DNA of 64,000 nt. It comes from Tetranychus cinnabarinus. Lineage: Eukaryota > Arthropoda > Arachnida > Trombidiformes > Tetranychidae. The stretch's first letter is position 1. Each line of letters begins with the position of its first letter. Below the pieces are notes generated by a model. That model was given only the letters and a program-made list of their open reading frames with translations, ran no database searches and was not told where the DNA came from. Shown one piece after another: positions 13,101-27,587 of this stretch. The translations under genes were made by a program, and so were the position numbers. Where the stretch lies: NCBI GenBank assembly GCA_022266195.1, contig WHVY01000005.1:6076001-6140000 (forward strand), read 5' to 3'.

Positions 13101-16100
13101 CTCATGGAGAATAATAAAAGAGTCAAAAACATTAAATAAACACAATCAATCAAGATGATATACATTATAATATTTTGAATAGAAAATTGTTTCACCTTTT
13201 TACACACTTTTATCCAGCATTCAACAAATAATCTGAACAAAGGAAAACAACTCAAACTTATCCAATAATAGAACATTAATGTTTCATTTTCATGATTCTT
13301 TCACTATTCATTTCTGAATAATGATTTAAAAGGTTCATTTTCCAATCAATTAATTGATTTCCATAATCTTTACTTAGCGTTCATCTTATTAATATTTACT
13401 TTTCTCGAAATGCCTTTTTAGTCGTAAAAACTTCGCAAGTCTAAAGTTGAAAATTGTAAGCAAATTGATTAATGACTTTGACTCGATTCTTTCGTGAAAA
13501 CAAGATTTGTTCATATCAAGAGACTGACCATAAAAAGGCTCAGACGAAAGGTCAAAGAGTTACTATTTCAATCAATTTCAATGTTAGCCAAAAATCAAAA
13601 GTCAAGTGTGTTATCCATGCCATTGATGGAGTTGATAAAATCCATTATCCGCTATTCCATTGGAAGATTCTGTGAAAAGTAATCCTTTCCAGGAAAAGAG
13701 AACAACAGGAAAAAAGTTCAACATATTCGATGTTATTGCCATTTCTATGCATTTGGATAACTTTCAAATCCCAGAAAATGTTTCAAGACAAGTTGACGTT
13801 TGAATGCAAATTGAAAATAATGTTTGCTCCAAAAACTTTTCCAAAGTTGGACATTTGTTTCCACTAAAGTTCCTAATCAGACTTGCAATTGCTAATTATA
13901 CAGACTGTAAAATCTAAAGAATCTAAAATCGAGAATCTAAATTTCTTTTTTCATTGGAACCAGGAAAGAAAAGTTGATGATTTGAAAGTTGTTTGATAAG
14001 ATGTTGATGCAATGTTGACCGAGTTTCATCGAATAATAGAGATTTTAGTTTCTTATTTTTCATGGAAATTGAATTTCCTTTTGGTAACCTTATAAATTTA
14101 ATGATTCTATACGATCTCAGCCTGAAGGTATAACTCGATTTGAAACAGTCATTTATCGAAACTATAACAACATTTCTTTAGCCGTTAAAGTGACCAAACA
14201 TTAGAGTTGCCATTTAGTTGCAATTATCGAGTTACCAACACTTGTTCAATTAGAAAATGATTTTCTTCTTCTGTTGAGAGGAAAAGTAAACTAGATTTAT
14301 GTTGCCATTTAAACTGCATTCAATTTCCATGTTAAATGAGGTTTGAACAATGAGAACAATGAATAATTCCGTTAAACTCTGAGAAGCTACTTATCATGAA
14401 GAAGGCGCAAAGCACTTAATCTGATCATTACCGGTTTAGATTAAGCCTTTTTTCAGATTAGTTTGCAAACTCGGCAAATCGCACTTTTCAAATGTACATT
14501 TGTTCAAAGCAAATTGGTCGATTAAGATTGAATTAAACCAATTGTTTAACTGATTACAACAAGAAATTCAATTACAACATGAACCAGAGCATGTAATAAA
14601 TGTCGAAATGGAAAACAGTAAAATCTCATTTCATTATCATTATGGATTCACAGTAATATCTTTCAATGGCAACAATTAGAGCTCATGATTACCAGAATAT
14701 GGAAAATCCATGAAAAATGTTTGCATAATTAAACTTAATCACTTTGACGAAAAAAGCAAAACTGCGAAAAAAAAGTTCTACAAGAGCGGAAAACAATTAG
14801 ACAATTAATTATTGCTAATCTTTTGTCATTAATTAATGTTATTAATTGCAGTCGAAAAAAGATTGAAGAGATTTTCGGTTAAAATAAATGATTAGTTTTA
14901 CCAATGAAACCATTCATTGAATTTGGTTAATCTTCAAGTGAAAAACAAATGAAATTTACATTTTTCAATGTTGAACAAACATTTCAATGTTCAGCTCAGT
15001 GAACCTTAAACTTATTTAATATTGTTTTGATCGTTTCTGTCAACAGAATATGAATAAATTGAACATTTTTCCATTAATAAATTGAAATTGTGTTTATTCG
15101 AGAAAAAAGAAAATCGAAAAGAAATGTTACAAACTTAATAGTTTTTAAATAACGATAAAAAGATGAACCCATTTACATGTAATTTAGTGACGTTGGTGAC
15201 GTTTATTGAAACTTCATTATTCTTCTCAGATTATCGTGATTGATCTGGATTATTATTTTCTCTGTTCCATTGGAACTTTGATGATGTTATTAAAGATATT
15301 AATGATGATTAAATGTATTATCCATCGTCATTTATAATGAGACCTTTTCTTGTGTCTCTTCACTTGACCAACAACATTAATAACATCAATTGGTTTGATT
15401 GAGTTAATGACCATAATAATGGAATCAAATTTACCATCGAACCTGTTTCTCACCAGTTTCCTTAATCGCGTATCATTTACTTGTTGGACATGAATTTGGT
15501 TAGATTGAGGTTCGATTTTTTGGAGAACATCAAAACTCTTTTTTGATTCAATTTTATTGTCTTCTAAGGTTCACTTTCACTTGAAAATTGAATCACGAAA
15601 AGATTGAAAGATGAAGTGAATGTTGTGAACCATTTGTTGCAGCTTCTAATGAGTTCAGTTGTTGAGTCAATTATTCATGGGAAAACGTGCTCAATTGGTG
15701 GGTAAATTGATTACAAACTGAAAAGGATAGCGTTGAAATTTGACCGATGAAAAGTTTGTTAAATTCAATTGAACCAATTCTGGTGATTACATTGTGAGTC
15801 GAGTGATTTCTCATCACGTTAATGGAAATAATGGAAACAAGTAATGACTTCTTTATCGTCAAGTTACTTCATGAAAAGTTGGACAAGTTATTCTAATTGA
15901 ATAACTTTTGATTCAGTAAAATGTTGAAAGTTTCGTTCCTTCAGCAACTGTGAATGCGTTTTGGTGAAACTCGATTCTCTAATTGTAATCTAATCTAATT
16001 AAAGGTTTGTCATGAAAACTCAACTTCGAGTTTCTTCTGTTTTCCTCTATTTAAGCATTTCTTTAGATTACTTCATGAAGTAACTGTTATGAGCTTTGAA

Positions 16101-19100
16101 TAGCTCAAAATGAGTGACACTCATTTATGAAAGTTTATATTGACTTTTTTTATTGACTTTTTTGTTCATTTTTCCTGTCAACAGTTTCTTATTAAATGTT
16201 CAACCAACTTTCAATATCTTTGTCTGTAAATATAACTTTTACAATCAACTGTAAGCTCAAAATTATATCCAAAATGGATAACTCTCTAGACGTTGGAACA
16301 TAAGTTTTTCCAATTTTTAGATTTCTCCATTTCTATTTGGAAGTATGCTTGATGACCTGTTGGAAGTTTCAGCTTTTCAGTCGAATTGTTCAGTTCAAAG
16401 GTGACAATAATCACTAGAAGAAACTTTCGAGTTTAGAGACTTTCTTTTTGCAATTTGTCAATCTTGATATGCAAACCATTCAGACGTGAGGTTATCAGCC
16501 TTATTTGGTTAACATTGAAAAATGTTAACTTTGCTTTTCTGAATGGAATCCAAGAGAGGAAAATATATCCTGTCTCATTGCATTTCACTTGGAATGCTGT
16601 TTGTTACTGGGAAGGTTTAGGTTAGGAATAACACTTATTCATTTGAAACTTGGCGCATCTAGAGTTACTGTTTATTCAAACGAAGGTGAAAGATAATAAA
16701 GTTATATCAATTGAAAAGTTGTGCAATATTATAACTTATTCAGTTGATTTTTGAGAAAGTTTCGTAAATAAATCTTCTTTTTCAATATTTCTTCATTGTT
16801 TCAGCGAACTAATTTGAAAGTCATTTTTGTTTCCAATTTCAACCTTAAAATATTTCGTTTCAAATTAATGTTGGCCAATTCGGGGATCAATTTAATGGAC
16901 AACTGTAGTTGTTTACAAAAAGGTCTTTTATTTGATATTTGATAATGTTTCATGAGAGACAGGTAGACAAGTAAATAACGTTTCAAAAGAAAGGAAATTG
17001 AACGAAAAAGGAAAACAAGTTTCTCTTCCAACGATTGGAGATGAACTCATTGAAATTTTGTTGTTTATCTTATTTGTAGTTGGAAAATAATTTGGACGAA
17101 AACAAAAACTAATCATTTTTGTAGGCAAATGAAATTTTAGATGCCCAGTTGAGCTTTATGTTTCATGAATAAAACCAGTCAACTGACTAAATGTTCATGC
17201 TCTGGGTAAACCTTGGAAATGTTTTCTTCTCTCAAGTCTAGCCAATAGCTCTTTGTATTCATGAAAGCCATTTGCTGTTCCAAAAATGATTGACTTTTAC
17301 TTGGAAAAGAGAAAGAAAATTAAGAAGTGAAAAGTATCAATGAATATTTTCTTTGAGATATTGATAGAAGCTGGAAAAAAGTGTTTCTGACCAGAAAAGA
17401 GATAAAAAGAAAAGCATTAAAACGAAAGGAAAGAAACTTTTTACTCCCAGTTACTTGGAGTAAATCTTATCTGTTACTTTCTTCACTCCCTGATTAAGCA
17501 GTAATAATAAGGTTTTATTCTGAAGGGACAAATTAGGCTTTACTAAAGGAAATGCTTGAACCTGAGAGAGGAAAAGAAGTGGGATAATAAGACAGGCAAA
17601 GAACATGATACTGTTCATAATGTGAATCATGAAGATAATGATGATGAAAACATTGTAATCATTGGTAAAGAACGCTTGATAAATGAGTGAAAATATTTTT
17701 CCTCTTTTCTTCACCTTTCGCTTTTAGACTGTCTACAAGTCTATTTACAGGTCAAACTTGTCCAGTCAAATATCCACATTCAAGAAATGAACAAAAATCG
17801 ATTTTCGAATAATGGTAAATCAAGAATTTCCAAGTCGAACTCAATAACGAAAAGAACGATTTCCTGAAATAGAATAGAAAATTGCGTGAATTTTAAATGT
17901 GCAACAGATAGAATCGACCTTCACATTGAATTGAATCGCCATCGACAAAAAGTTCTTTTCGTTTTTCATTGACTCAAAATCTATTTACCGGTCTAACTTG
18001 TCCAATCGTTTGTCCCAACTCGAGAAATGAAAATTTTCGAACAATGAAAATCAATGATACTGCAATTTCCTGAAATGAAATGGAAAATTGCGTGAAATTC
18101 GGAGCGATCAACAGATGGGTCGAATTGGCCTTCGAATTGATTTCAATCGAAATGGACAAAAATTATTTATTCTTCAAGAGACGACCATTTCGTCCAGTTC
18201 TGTGGAATGATTTATCGCGTTAAATTGTTTGCTTATTATTCATTTATAAGGTTGATGGAAGCTACAAGAAACTGGATAAAATGTAATTGCAGTTTCTTTC
18301 CTTGAACAGATTCCATTCATTTTAAGGTTCATTCTGGTTTCTCTGAAAATCTCTTCATTTCTCATAATGATAGGAACAGGGAACAAAAAGTGTGCTCAAC
18401 AAAAGGGAAAACATGATAAAAGATTTATCCATATTTTCTGGTTTCCCATTCACAATGGAAGAAGGGGAAAAATATCATTACGAATGTTTCTCATTTCAGT
18501 TCTGATTTACAGTTATTTTATACATTTTTATGCTTTTCACGATAAAACTTAATGTTGATGCAAAGATACAACTCATGTTCAGATTGTTGCACCTTTGATT
18601 GCATTTCAAATGTTCATCAAGCTTCTTATTTACTTTGATTTCAACTCTTTTTTATTAAACTTTTCACTATCATCATCATTATATTCATCATCCTTTGAGA
18701 AATGAATTTTACCACTTTTTGTACTTCTTTCCTCATTACTTACCTGATGAACAAATAATAAATAAATACAAGTTTATGCATTTTTAACTAACTTTGTCAA
18801 AATGAAAAATGAAAATAATAACATTTTGTTAGCATCAATTTACATCTTAACTGGGTTAACATGAAAAAAGTCAAAAACAAAGCAAAGGGAATGAAAAAAG
18901 TTTCATTATTTTCCAAGATTCTTGATAAGAATAGCGTTTAGAGTTTTCCATCTTTTTCCCTTTTCTCCATGAAATGCTGATAAATATTCTTGAAATGTAA
19001 ATGAAAATTTTCAATAAATTTGAAATCACTTTCGATTCTGAAATGGAAAAAGGTCTTCAAATGAAAAAGAAATTTTCCATGAATAAAACCATTCTTTATG

Positions 19101-22100
19101 AATAACAGAGAAAAATGAATCTTTTTTTCTAACATTTTCAATGTTCTGTCGATTGTAAAGTTTATCTTTCAAATTTGCTCATCATTTACATGATGAAACA
19201 GAAATTATGAGACGGAAAAATGTTGAAACATTCATCTGGAGGAAATTGAAGAAAACAATGAAAAGTAAATTTATTATTCAACACATTTTCAAGCTAATCA
19301 TTTGAGTCAACAAAATTTCATGAAAAGTTGTGTTAGTTGAGCAACATTTTCATAGCTTTCATAAACTTATAATTTACTCCAATTCACATTTCCAAATATT
19401 TTTCACCCAACATTATCTTCCATCGTAATGCTCATTATAACGTCAATATCAGACAATAACTGGTCAAGTTCATTCTTTATTCTCATATTTCTTGTTCAAC
19501 ATTTTCCTTGGAATACTCGTTATATTTATTGTTGTTTACGATATTAAAGTTCACATAATAAAAGAAACGAGGAAAAAGAGCGAAATATCAAAATGGCTAA
19601 TATGAGATTCGAGGTTCGAAACTGCATTTGAAAGTGACTTTAAAGGAACAGTTTTCAAGAATATTAAATGTTATAGAGTTCTGTAACTGGCAGGGAAAAG
19701 GGTAATGAGAAGAGATAAAGTTCTGAGTTTTCTCCTCCATTCGATTACGTGCCAACTTGGTAAACATTTGATGCTAAGATTAGCGATAATATGATGCAAT
19801 AAAAGAAATATTTTGTTCTTATTTTTATCGCATTCCGTTTCATGAAATGTTATTGCAGCTGATAATAGTAATAAAAGGTAAAGTGATTGAAATTGGAAAC
19901 ATTATGAGAATGAACAGAAAGTGAAACAATATCATTTTGTTTACTGGCAAGCATATTCACTGGTCACTTCATCTTAATATTTGCTTTCAACTTTTCAATC
20001 TTTTTGTTCACATTTTGATAAACGATAACTTTCGTCATCAAAATTGGATAATAAATTATGCTTTTTTGTGGGAAGTTTTCTTACTTTTATTTTCCATACT
20101 TTTCTCTCCTTTAATGCTCGTATTTGTTCAACTAATGATCTGTGTGATGACATTTGGAAAATAATTGCATGTAATGTGTTTGTCGAGTAATTTCGTTGGC
20201 ACTAAATGAGAATTGAAATCATTTTTCATGAAACCAGATTGAGTTCAACTTTTTCTTTAAGAAAAAGAACTTTAAATTTGGTCATTTCGAAAGTCCTTAA
20301 GATGACTTAACGATCTTTTGCATTACCGTACTTAGTTGTGACACAAATGATCGTTAAAAATCTCAAGAGGAATCGAGTTAAATTCGTTGTTTAAACTTCA
20401 ATTTCATCAATCTTTGCTCAATCAATGGCTTCTTTTATCATTAGCTTTCAGTTGTTACCTGAAGCATTTTTTAATATCGCATTGGACAGGAATTATTACA
20501 TAACTTGCATTCAAGCTGAAAAACCAGTTTTGGGGCTCAAAGAAGCGCGATTGAAAAGTTAATGATGTTCTGGGCTCTTTCATTTTCTATTTTCAATTAA
20601 CATTTCCTGACAATTTTGCATCGACTTTTCATGCTTTAATAAATTGAGTGGGAATGATCAATTATCCGTTTCGTCAACAGAGCAGTTCAAATGTACAATT
20701 CCATAGATGACGAATTAACAGAAGTGCTAAATGTAAAGAGCTTAACTAAATGCTGTCAATTAGCCTTTCGTGTTATTATAAGATTATGATATTTAGCTAC
20801 ATCATTTAGACGTGGTAAATAGCATGAAAGATAACTCGAACTTGTACCATATACAGTAATTTAGAGCTTACGCAAGTGAACATCAGTTTACGAAATAAAA
20901 CGTTGGTTCATTCATTTTTTCTGCATTTTTTCGCAAATAATACAATATTACAATATAAAGTATGTTACAATGTATCAGATCAAGATTATCCCGTCCAAGC
21001 AGCAACAAATGATTTTCAATTACTATCGAGATGATATTTTCACGAGATGCTGCAAGTTAATTTAAGGTTAAGTTTAAGTTTACAATCATTGTAAATCTTT
21101 GAATTTACCAACATTCAAGAGCTGTTCCTTTCCTTTCCGTATTCTTGCACTCGTACTTGAGTCGTTTCTACTCGAATGATCTGTTATAAAAAGTCATTCT
21201 GCAATTATCGAGCGAACCAACTTTTATGAATCAAGCTGAGACTACTGATGCTGTTAAGAGCAAGGCTAATTAAAGAGCATAATTAAGAACAAAAAGTTGC
21301 AGGAAACATGGAGTTAATTTCAGAAATGAGTGCATTCAGAGGACCTAAACTCTGTGATTTATGTTTCGATATTTATTCTTATCTTGACATTAGTTTAACT
21401 GTCAATGATTAATTACCTGAAATGAAATGATTAGGTTGACCCTAAACTGACCATAATTAAAGACCAATCCTCAAATGATCAATGTTTCTTCTTGCAAATA
21501 TTAGTTAAAGTTATTCAAGTAATGATAAAAACTCAGAGTAATGTTTCCATGTTTGATAACCAAGAACAAGTCATCTATCATTTTATCCAACACACATTGA
21601 CAAATCCAAGAATGGTTTATATCTTATGCAGAAATAATTCACACGATTAAGAACTGATCATTCATTATTGCCAAATCGATCAACTTGGAAGATACATTTA
21701 AAGAACAAAATGATTTATCAAAAAGAGCGAAATTTTTAAACCAAGACAACTTAAAAGCTTTACTTTTCCCATCAAGAACAAAACTCAGTTTATTGAATAC
21801 TTGAAAAATTAAATTTTGCAACTCAAGAATCGAAGGAAAATGCATCGCAAAAAAGATGTAACTTTTGACCTGAAGTCTCATCCCATTATAAAGGTGATTG
21901 AAACCATTGAACCATTTTTGCAAAACTAGTGAATTGATGTGCGACATTTTATGAGTTATTTAAAGATTTCAGCATTTTAAATGGAAAAAGAAAAAAATAA
22001 ATATTCTATTCGAAACTAATTTGAAAAATGACAAGTTTAAAGTACGACTGACCATTTATATTACAATATTTTGAGGTTATGTGAAAAGGAAAATACTGTG

Positions 22101-25100
22101 TTCCAAAGTCTTGAATCGCTTCTCATGAATCAAGGTTATCACACTGGGAAGGAAAACTCCACAGGGATTGAGAAGCATTTTGATAATTTCAATAAATAAG
22201 AAAAGTTGTTGGAGAAGTTGAAGGTTTCAAAAAGTTTTGCTATAAAATTAAAACATCTTGACCGTTCCATAGAAATGAATGAATATTTTCAAGATGAACC
22301 CAACTGAACTGTTTAATGACTATAATTAGTTTCAAGTTAATCTCAACGGGAAACTTCATGATCATGAATCTAAAGTATATGTAATTAGTCTCACAGTTTT
22401 TCGCTATTCAATCAACTTTGTGGAGAAACTGTTTCTTGAGCACTTTTATGCTGATGTTACATTTAAACAGTCGAAAGAATTGTTCAATGTTGATCAATAA
22501 TTAATCAAGTTGTGAAGGTTGTGCTGGACAATTAGCTACAATTAAAGGGTTTAATGATTTATATCGCTTTAATGGTTGTGATTTGATGGTTCAATTGGAT
22601 AAGTTGAGAAGGAAAAAGTAAACTTCATTTGTGTTTAAACATCATTTACTCGCTTTTGTGTCTAATAACGACTTTTGTTGAGACAAGGGAAGCAAGTAAA
22701 TGTAACGATAAATTTACAATTCAATTTACTGTTGAGTTGTTTACAAGCATAACATGAAGATGATGTTGAGGTAAGCTCATCGACTACAAATGACCAGAAG
22801 ATACTAATGTTCAGTAACATTTCAAGTTAATCACAATGCTTGTGACTCGATCAAAGAAACATCAATTGAGTTGTAACGAAAATCGATCAGAACTAAATAG
22901 AATGAAATTTCATTGATATTAACGAAATTTAAAGCTTAAGATATCAAATTCGAGTCAATAAAGTCATGAAAACTAAGTTGCAATTCGATATTGTATCACT
23001 TCATTCAGACACAATTTTATTCTTAGATTCGTTATCAAGAGTAACATTGAGCATAAAAAAGAATACAAAAAGTCAAAAATCTTTCGTCGAGCGAAGCGTA
23101 TTCAGCGAGAAAGTGAACCTTCTTTCAATTCAATAGCTCTAAGTATTTAGATATTGCGATTTTCTTGTTTCGAGATGAACATATTCAAGTGATTGCAATG
23201 CGAGAAAAATCTCGAGCAAATACTTTCTAATTCTTGTTCAATCATTTTTACTCCATTCGTTCATCAACATATTTACTTGTTACATTCATTTGCAATTTTC
23301 TCATAATTGGCCAATATGAATGATCAGTAGACAGCTATTCAGAGTCTTTGCTCTCTACTTTTATCAAGCAACAGATCAACATTGAAACATTTGAGCAAAA
23401 TGTTAGCCCATATTGCTGAACCAACATCAAAATTGAAACTTGAAGCTTTTTCAAGCATTTCAAGGTGGGATTGGGAAATGATTGCGAATTCATGATTATC
23501 AAAGGATTCATTTCACAACTTGAAACTCAAACTCTTTCAGATAACTATGATTATGACTGAAATGGATGGCAACTGAAAATGAAATTACTTGGACTTTTAT
23601 CAATCTTTTCCCGATATTCATTTATCATGAAGATAATCAATGAGAATCAAAGAAAAGTTCAATATTTCGTCTTCACTGTTAATAAGGATAATTGTAAAGC
23701 CACTGGAAAAGAGGTTCAAAGAAAATATCTTTGCTTTTCTTTTCTTTTCATTTCTTTTGAAAACCTTGACTGACCCAAGAGTATTATTACTGGGCGAAAT
23801 AAATCAGAGAATTGACCACAAATGAATGAATTGGTAGCTGAGAGAAATGAAATGAAACTGAATCAATTGATGTTTAATCATTTTATTAGAAAACCAATGA
23901 TTGTTTCATCTTTTTTTTAATCAATAACATGATGTAATTGAAGCCAATAATCTGGCTAGACTGAGATGGGAACAGAATGTCAATTTTAATTTATTTCAAG
24001 TTTAAGGGCAAAGTTTCATTCCAATCCATTTCATTAGCATCTTGCTAACAACATTAAATTAGATGGTTAGAGTCATTTGAGTCATTTCAAGTTGAAAGAC
24101 ATTTTGAACTTTTACATTTTGAAGGTAATTCAGTCTTTTTCTCAGGAATTTATGCCAAAGTATTTATCATTTTGTACTCCAGTTCACTATTTGCTCAAAT
24201 TAACATTTAGTCTAGTCTCGACTAAGAATTAAACTATCTTAAAACGCTTTACTGTTGCTAACAATACTTGCTAACAAGACTTGAACTGCTGCTTTCCTAT
24301 CCACCATTTGGGTTCACAATGTACCAAGAGAGGGTCAATATCAATGACTTTCAGTGCTTTTGATAAATTTGGTTATTTATTTCGATGCAGTTACATGAAA
24401 AAATGAAACAAAATATTATTATGAAAGCTTTGAAACGAAGACGAATAAATTGGGAAGAATGTGATCAAGAAAATTGAGCTCATGAATGTTTATTTGAATT
24501 GAAATGAAGAGAGCGAATTGAGGAAAATAATGAATGAAATAATACACAAAAGTAAGTCACGAGCCTTCATAATATTTTATATTCGAGGTCATTTATTGAA
24601 ATCGCGAATAATTTTTGGCTTGTGACGAAAATTATATCAAGTCGTTCATTCACTAAGATATGCATGTGAGATTGAATGTTATTCCAGGTACAGCCATAAG
24701 CATGTTTTCAGAGGACTTTTGGTGGATTTTGATTGGCAAAGTTACCAACTTTAAGCAAACATTGGTACAGTTTTCCTTATCCCAGTGTTACAATAAATGA
24801 TTGCATTTCCATATAAAGTTTGGAATGTGCTCGATAACTTTGGATGAACAACTATTTGATCAATATTTATCTGTGGCCCTACTGTCGAGTATTGTTTCAT
24901 GAAAGTGAGATTAAAAGATGAGGAAAAGTTTCCCGTGGGTTTACAATGCTTTAATAATATCAATAACAATATTGTTTGCTGATGAAATCAATTTAATATG
25001 TAACATGTATTACATGGTGTATCCAATTGTTTTATTCAAGTTTTAACCTGAAAATAATAAAGCTAAACTTGTTAAACATTGTCCAAGATACGCAAGATGG

Positions 25101-25900
25101 TTTATTGAATTGATCGAGGGAAAGCAAAGTTGACTAATCAATTATCAACATCAATGGAACACAAGTTTAATTGTTTTAATTTATCCCAATGAGATAACCT
25201 TATTCTCTGTTGATACACTTTCCCTGTTAGTAAACTTACGATCAACTTATCTTTGACATTAAACAGAAAAACAATTAAGTCTCCAAAGACGCTGAGAATG
25301 CAGTTAAGCTAATTAAATTATTATCATTGTCATCACTTAATGAACAAGTGAACATATTTTCCTTTCCTTGCCTTCCTTACATTTCATGATAAATTAACTT
25401 GCTTCAAACTAAACCTGTTAATAACAATCTAAAATTAGCATCTATAAATTAATAAAAAATTAGGGCAAATTGGCTCATCTCATATTTGCCAAATCAACCT
25501 TTCATTTTCATTACCTTCAGCACAAACTTGAACACCTTCCTCTTAAGACAAGTCAAATAGCTGATTGGTTTCAGTTATGTAAGGGTCGACTCTAAGCTCG
25601 TCTTTCATTCAGTTTGAATTAGCAGTTGTTACCGTTGTTACCTTAGCCTTTTCCCTCTCATTTTTATTTCTCTTTCCTTTCCTTTATGTTGCCAATGTAA
25701 AGCAATTTAAATTCATGTGTTAGATCTGTTGGTAAACTTGAATTGCATGAAATGATGGCCAGATTTGGAGCTTACACTCAATATGTATTTTATTGTTGAA
25801 AGGTTTAGAAAAAGTTTGTATTAATTAGTACAAAAACTATTCCTTTTAGAAGCGTTACAAGTCAATCCGAAATTTCAATGCCGAGTGCTATTCTCAACAT
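10166..25900 (+). other. GPCR intron 1, left part
   Basis: This part of a 46.7-kb intron begins at CAA|GTAAG. It is 15.7 kb of AT-rich DNA in which I find no convincing coding exon. All open frames are short, mostly lack an ATG and show no domain. It contains a divergent direct duplication (17739-18163) and a weak pol III box-like sequence near 10241. Enhancers may lie here but cannot be recognised by eye. Confidence 0.5.
17739..18163. repeat. divergent tandem duplication, two units of about 200 bp
   Basis: The segment starting CTATTTACAGGTCAAACTTG (17741) is followed exactly 240 bp later by CTATTTACCGGTCTAACTTG (17981). The similarity continues through AAATTGCGTGAA and the final GACAAAAA, with scattered substitutions and small indels. 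Units are about 17739-17953 and 17979-18163. No coding capacity is seen. Confidence 0.6.
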
Positions 25901-25902
25901 TA

Positions 25903-26473
25903 ACCTGTGTGGATAAATTATGGGACTTTATGGTTTTTTCCTTAAATCTCGTAAGATAATGTTTGAATTTTTCTGAAAATTCAACATGTTATGAGTGAAT
26001 AGTTAAGCTTTGATACCTGAGAAATCCAGAATGAAAAAATCAAGGCCACTTCACAATCGTCGCTCAAAAACGGAGTAGAAATGAACTGAATTTGTTGTTT
26101 CTAAAAAAATAAATAAATCGATGCGAATCTTTAAGACCTCTCAGTTGAAGTACAATTTGAAAAATTTGAATCAGCCGTTCGAAAGATATTCAATTTTGAA
26201 TAGAATTCAGCTTCAAAAAAGTAGATTTAGACTCAAAAATTGGTTTTTGTCTATGAGAGTTTAACATGTACCAGAAAAAAATTTTCAAAATCTTTTTTTC
26301 TCCTATAAGTTTGAGCGATGATTGTAAAGTGGCCTTTGTTTTTTTCATTCTGAATTTCTCAAGTATCAAAGCTACACTATCCGACTATAACTTGTTGAAT
26401 TTTCAGAAAAATTAAATCATTATCTTACGAGATATAAAAAAACCAAAAAGTCCCATAATTTATCCACACAGGT
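25903..26473. mobile_element. MITE / foldback DNA transposon remnant with 165-bp terminal inverted repeats
   Basis: The left arm (25903-26068) and right arm (26310-26473) are inverted copies that match at most positions. Both begin ACCTGTGTGGATAAATTATG and end around GCGCTCAAA-like sequence, enclosing 241 bp of unique DNA. TA dinucleotides at 25901-25902 and 26474-26475 are consistent with the target duplication of Tc1/mariner-type transposases. There is no transposase frame, so this is a non-autonomous element. Arms of this length could form a long hairpin in the receptor pre-mRNA. Confidence 0.75.
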
Positions 26474-26475
26474 TA

Positions 26476-26796
26476 TTAGCTTAGTCATTTTGGAAATCGC
26501 CTTGAAAATTGAAAATCATTTTGATTTCTTGTAAACAAGTTTTCAGACAAACGACAGAGCGGAATGAGCTCAAACTTGGTATAGGATGCTAATAGAGGAA
26601 AAAACTTGATATATCAAAAGATCATCGCGTTGATTGCGTCAAATAAAATTTTTCTCATACAGTAGAATATTAGATTTTGATTACTCTAGATGTTCAACCA
26701 TCCCTTTGTTATGCTCTATAGCTCTACATCCCACACTGTAATACGATTAATTCAAGTGAATATTCAAAATGGAAATTGAATATTAAGCTACCTTTT
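26476..26796. other. spacer between MITE and retrotransposon
   Basis: About 320 bp of intron DNA. A stretch around 26545-26600 is less AT-rich than its surroundings and may be a fragment of another old repeat. Nothing is identifiable. Confidence 0.3.
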
Positions 26797-26800
26797 AGTT
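26797..26800. repeat. target-site duplication, left copy (AGTT)
   Basis: AGTT lies directly before the first LTR and recurs directly after the third LTR at 48606-48609. No such duplication flanks the middle LTR. Four bases is normal for Ty3/gypsy integrases. Confidence 0.8.
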
Positions 26801-26841
26801 TGAAAGGATGAGTTCATAGTTTTAAACTAAATTAAATAAAC

Positions 26842-26847
26842 TTTATT
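26842..26847 (-). terminator. candidate LTR polyadenylation signal AATAAA
   Basis: AATAAA on the element strand lies 42-47 bp before the LTR's end. It is repeated in the other two LTRs and would end the element RNA in the R region of the 3' LTR. Confidence 0.4.
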
Positions 26848-27575
26848 CTTTGCGTACAAATAAACACAATTCACTCAATTCAGAAGATTGATTCAAGCCT
26901 TTCAAATCCTGAATACTTCAGGTTCTTTGAGGATCACCAGAGTTCAACTTGAAAATGAAAGTCTTAGACTATTGTTGGGATTAGTTTTCACTGACCAAGA
27001 TTACAAGGCTTAGTAACCACAAATGACCAAAGAATGTTGCTTAGCAAGTCTTAGACAGGACAGGTAATAGAGTCAAAAAGCTATTACTGAGTAATTAAGC
27101 CAAACTCTAACCAAAAGAGACTCAGCGTTGAACAGTATAACTCAGAGAGTAAAACCAAGAATACAATTAAGAGTTCAGACGCCTTTAATTCTAACAGCAT
27201 CGATAGTGGCACACTTAGACTTAGTCTTTATAGCTGGATCGAAGGAATCTTAACCAAATTTAGGCAGCACTTGAGATAATTAGTAAAGCTGGAAAATAGT
27301 ATTTTCACGATACTTTACAATGGTTTAGAGTTGTTAGACTTAGTCTAGGTCGATAAGATAGGAATACTTAAGGTTAGCAAAATAAAGGAAAATTTATTTA
27401 ACTGAAAAGTACTGTATTTCAAATGTGTTTCACAAAATTAAGCATCAATTTAACATTTGTCGATTCTGTTTTAAACAAAGTAATTGAAGAGCAAATGAAC
27501 ATCAATTTAACAATTTAACATAAATGAAGATATTATCAGATCAGATAATCAGATAACTAAACACTGAAAACCTTA

Positions 27576-27587
27576 GGTATATATACC
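27576..27587 (-). promoter_or_regulatory. candidate U3 TATA element in LTR (palindrome GGTATATATACC)
   Basis: A perfect 12-bp palindrome with a TATATA core lies about 310 bp inside the LTR from its 5' end on the element strand, a normal place for a U3 core promoter. Because it is symmetric it could support either direction. Identical copies occur in LTR 2 and LTR 3. No transcription start is proven. Confidence 0.4.

Noticed and set aside
13472..13682. Overlapping 60-70 codon frames in the receptor intron
   Set aside because: Two frames of the same DNA are open, with no domain, no splice context and no gene neighbours. Expected by chance.
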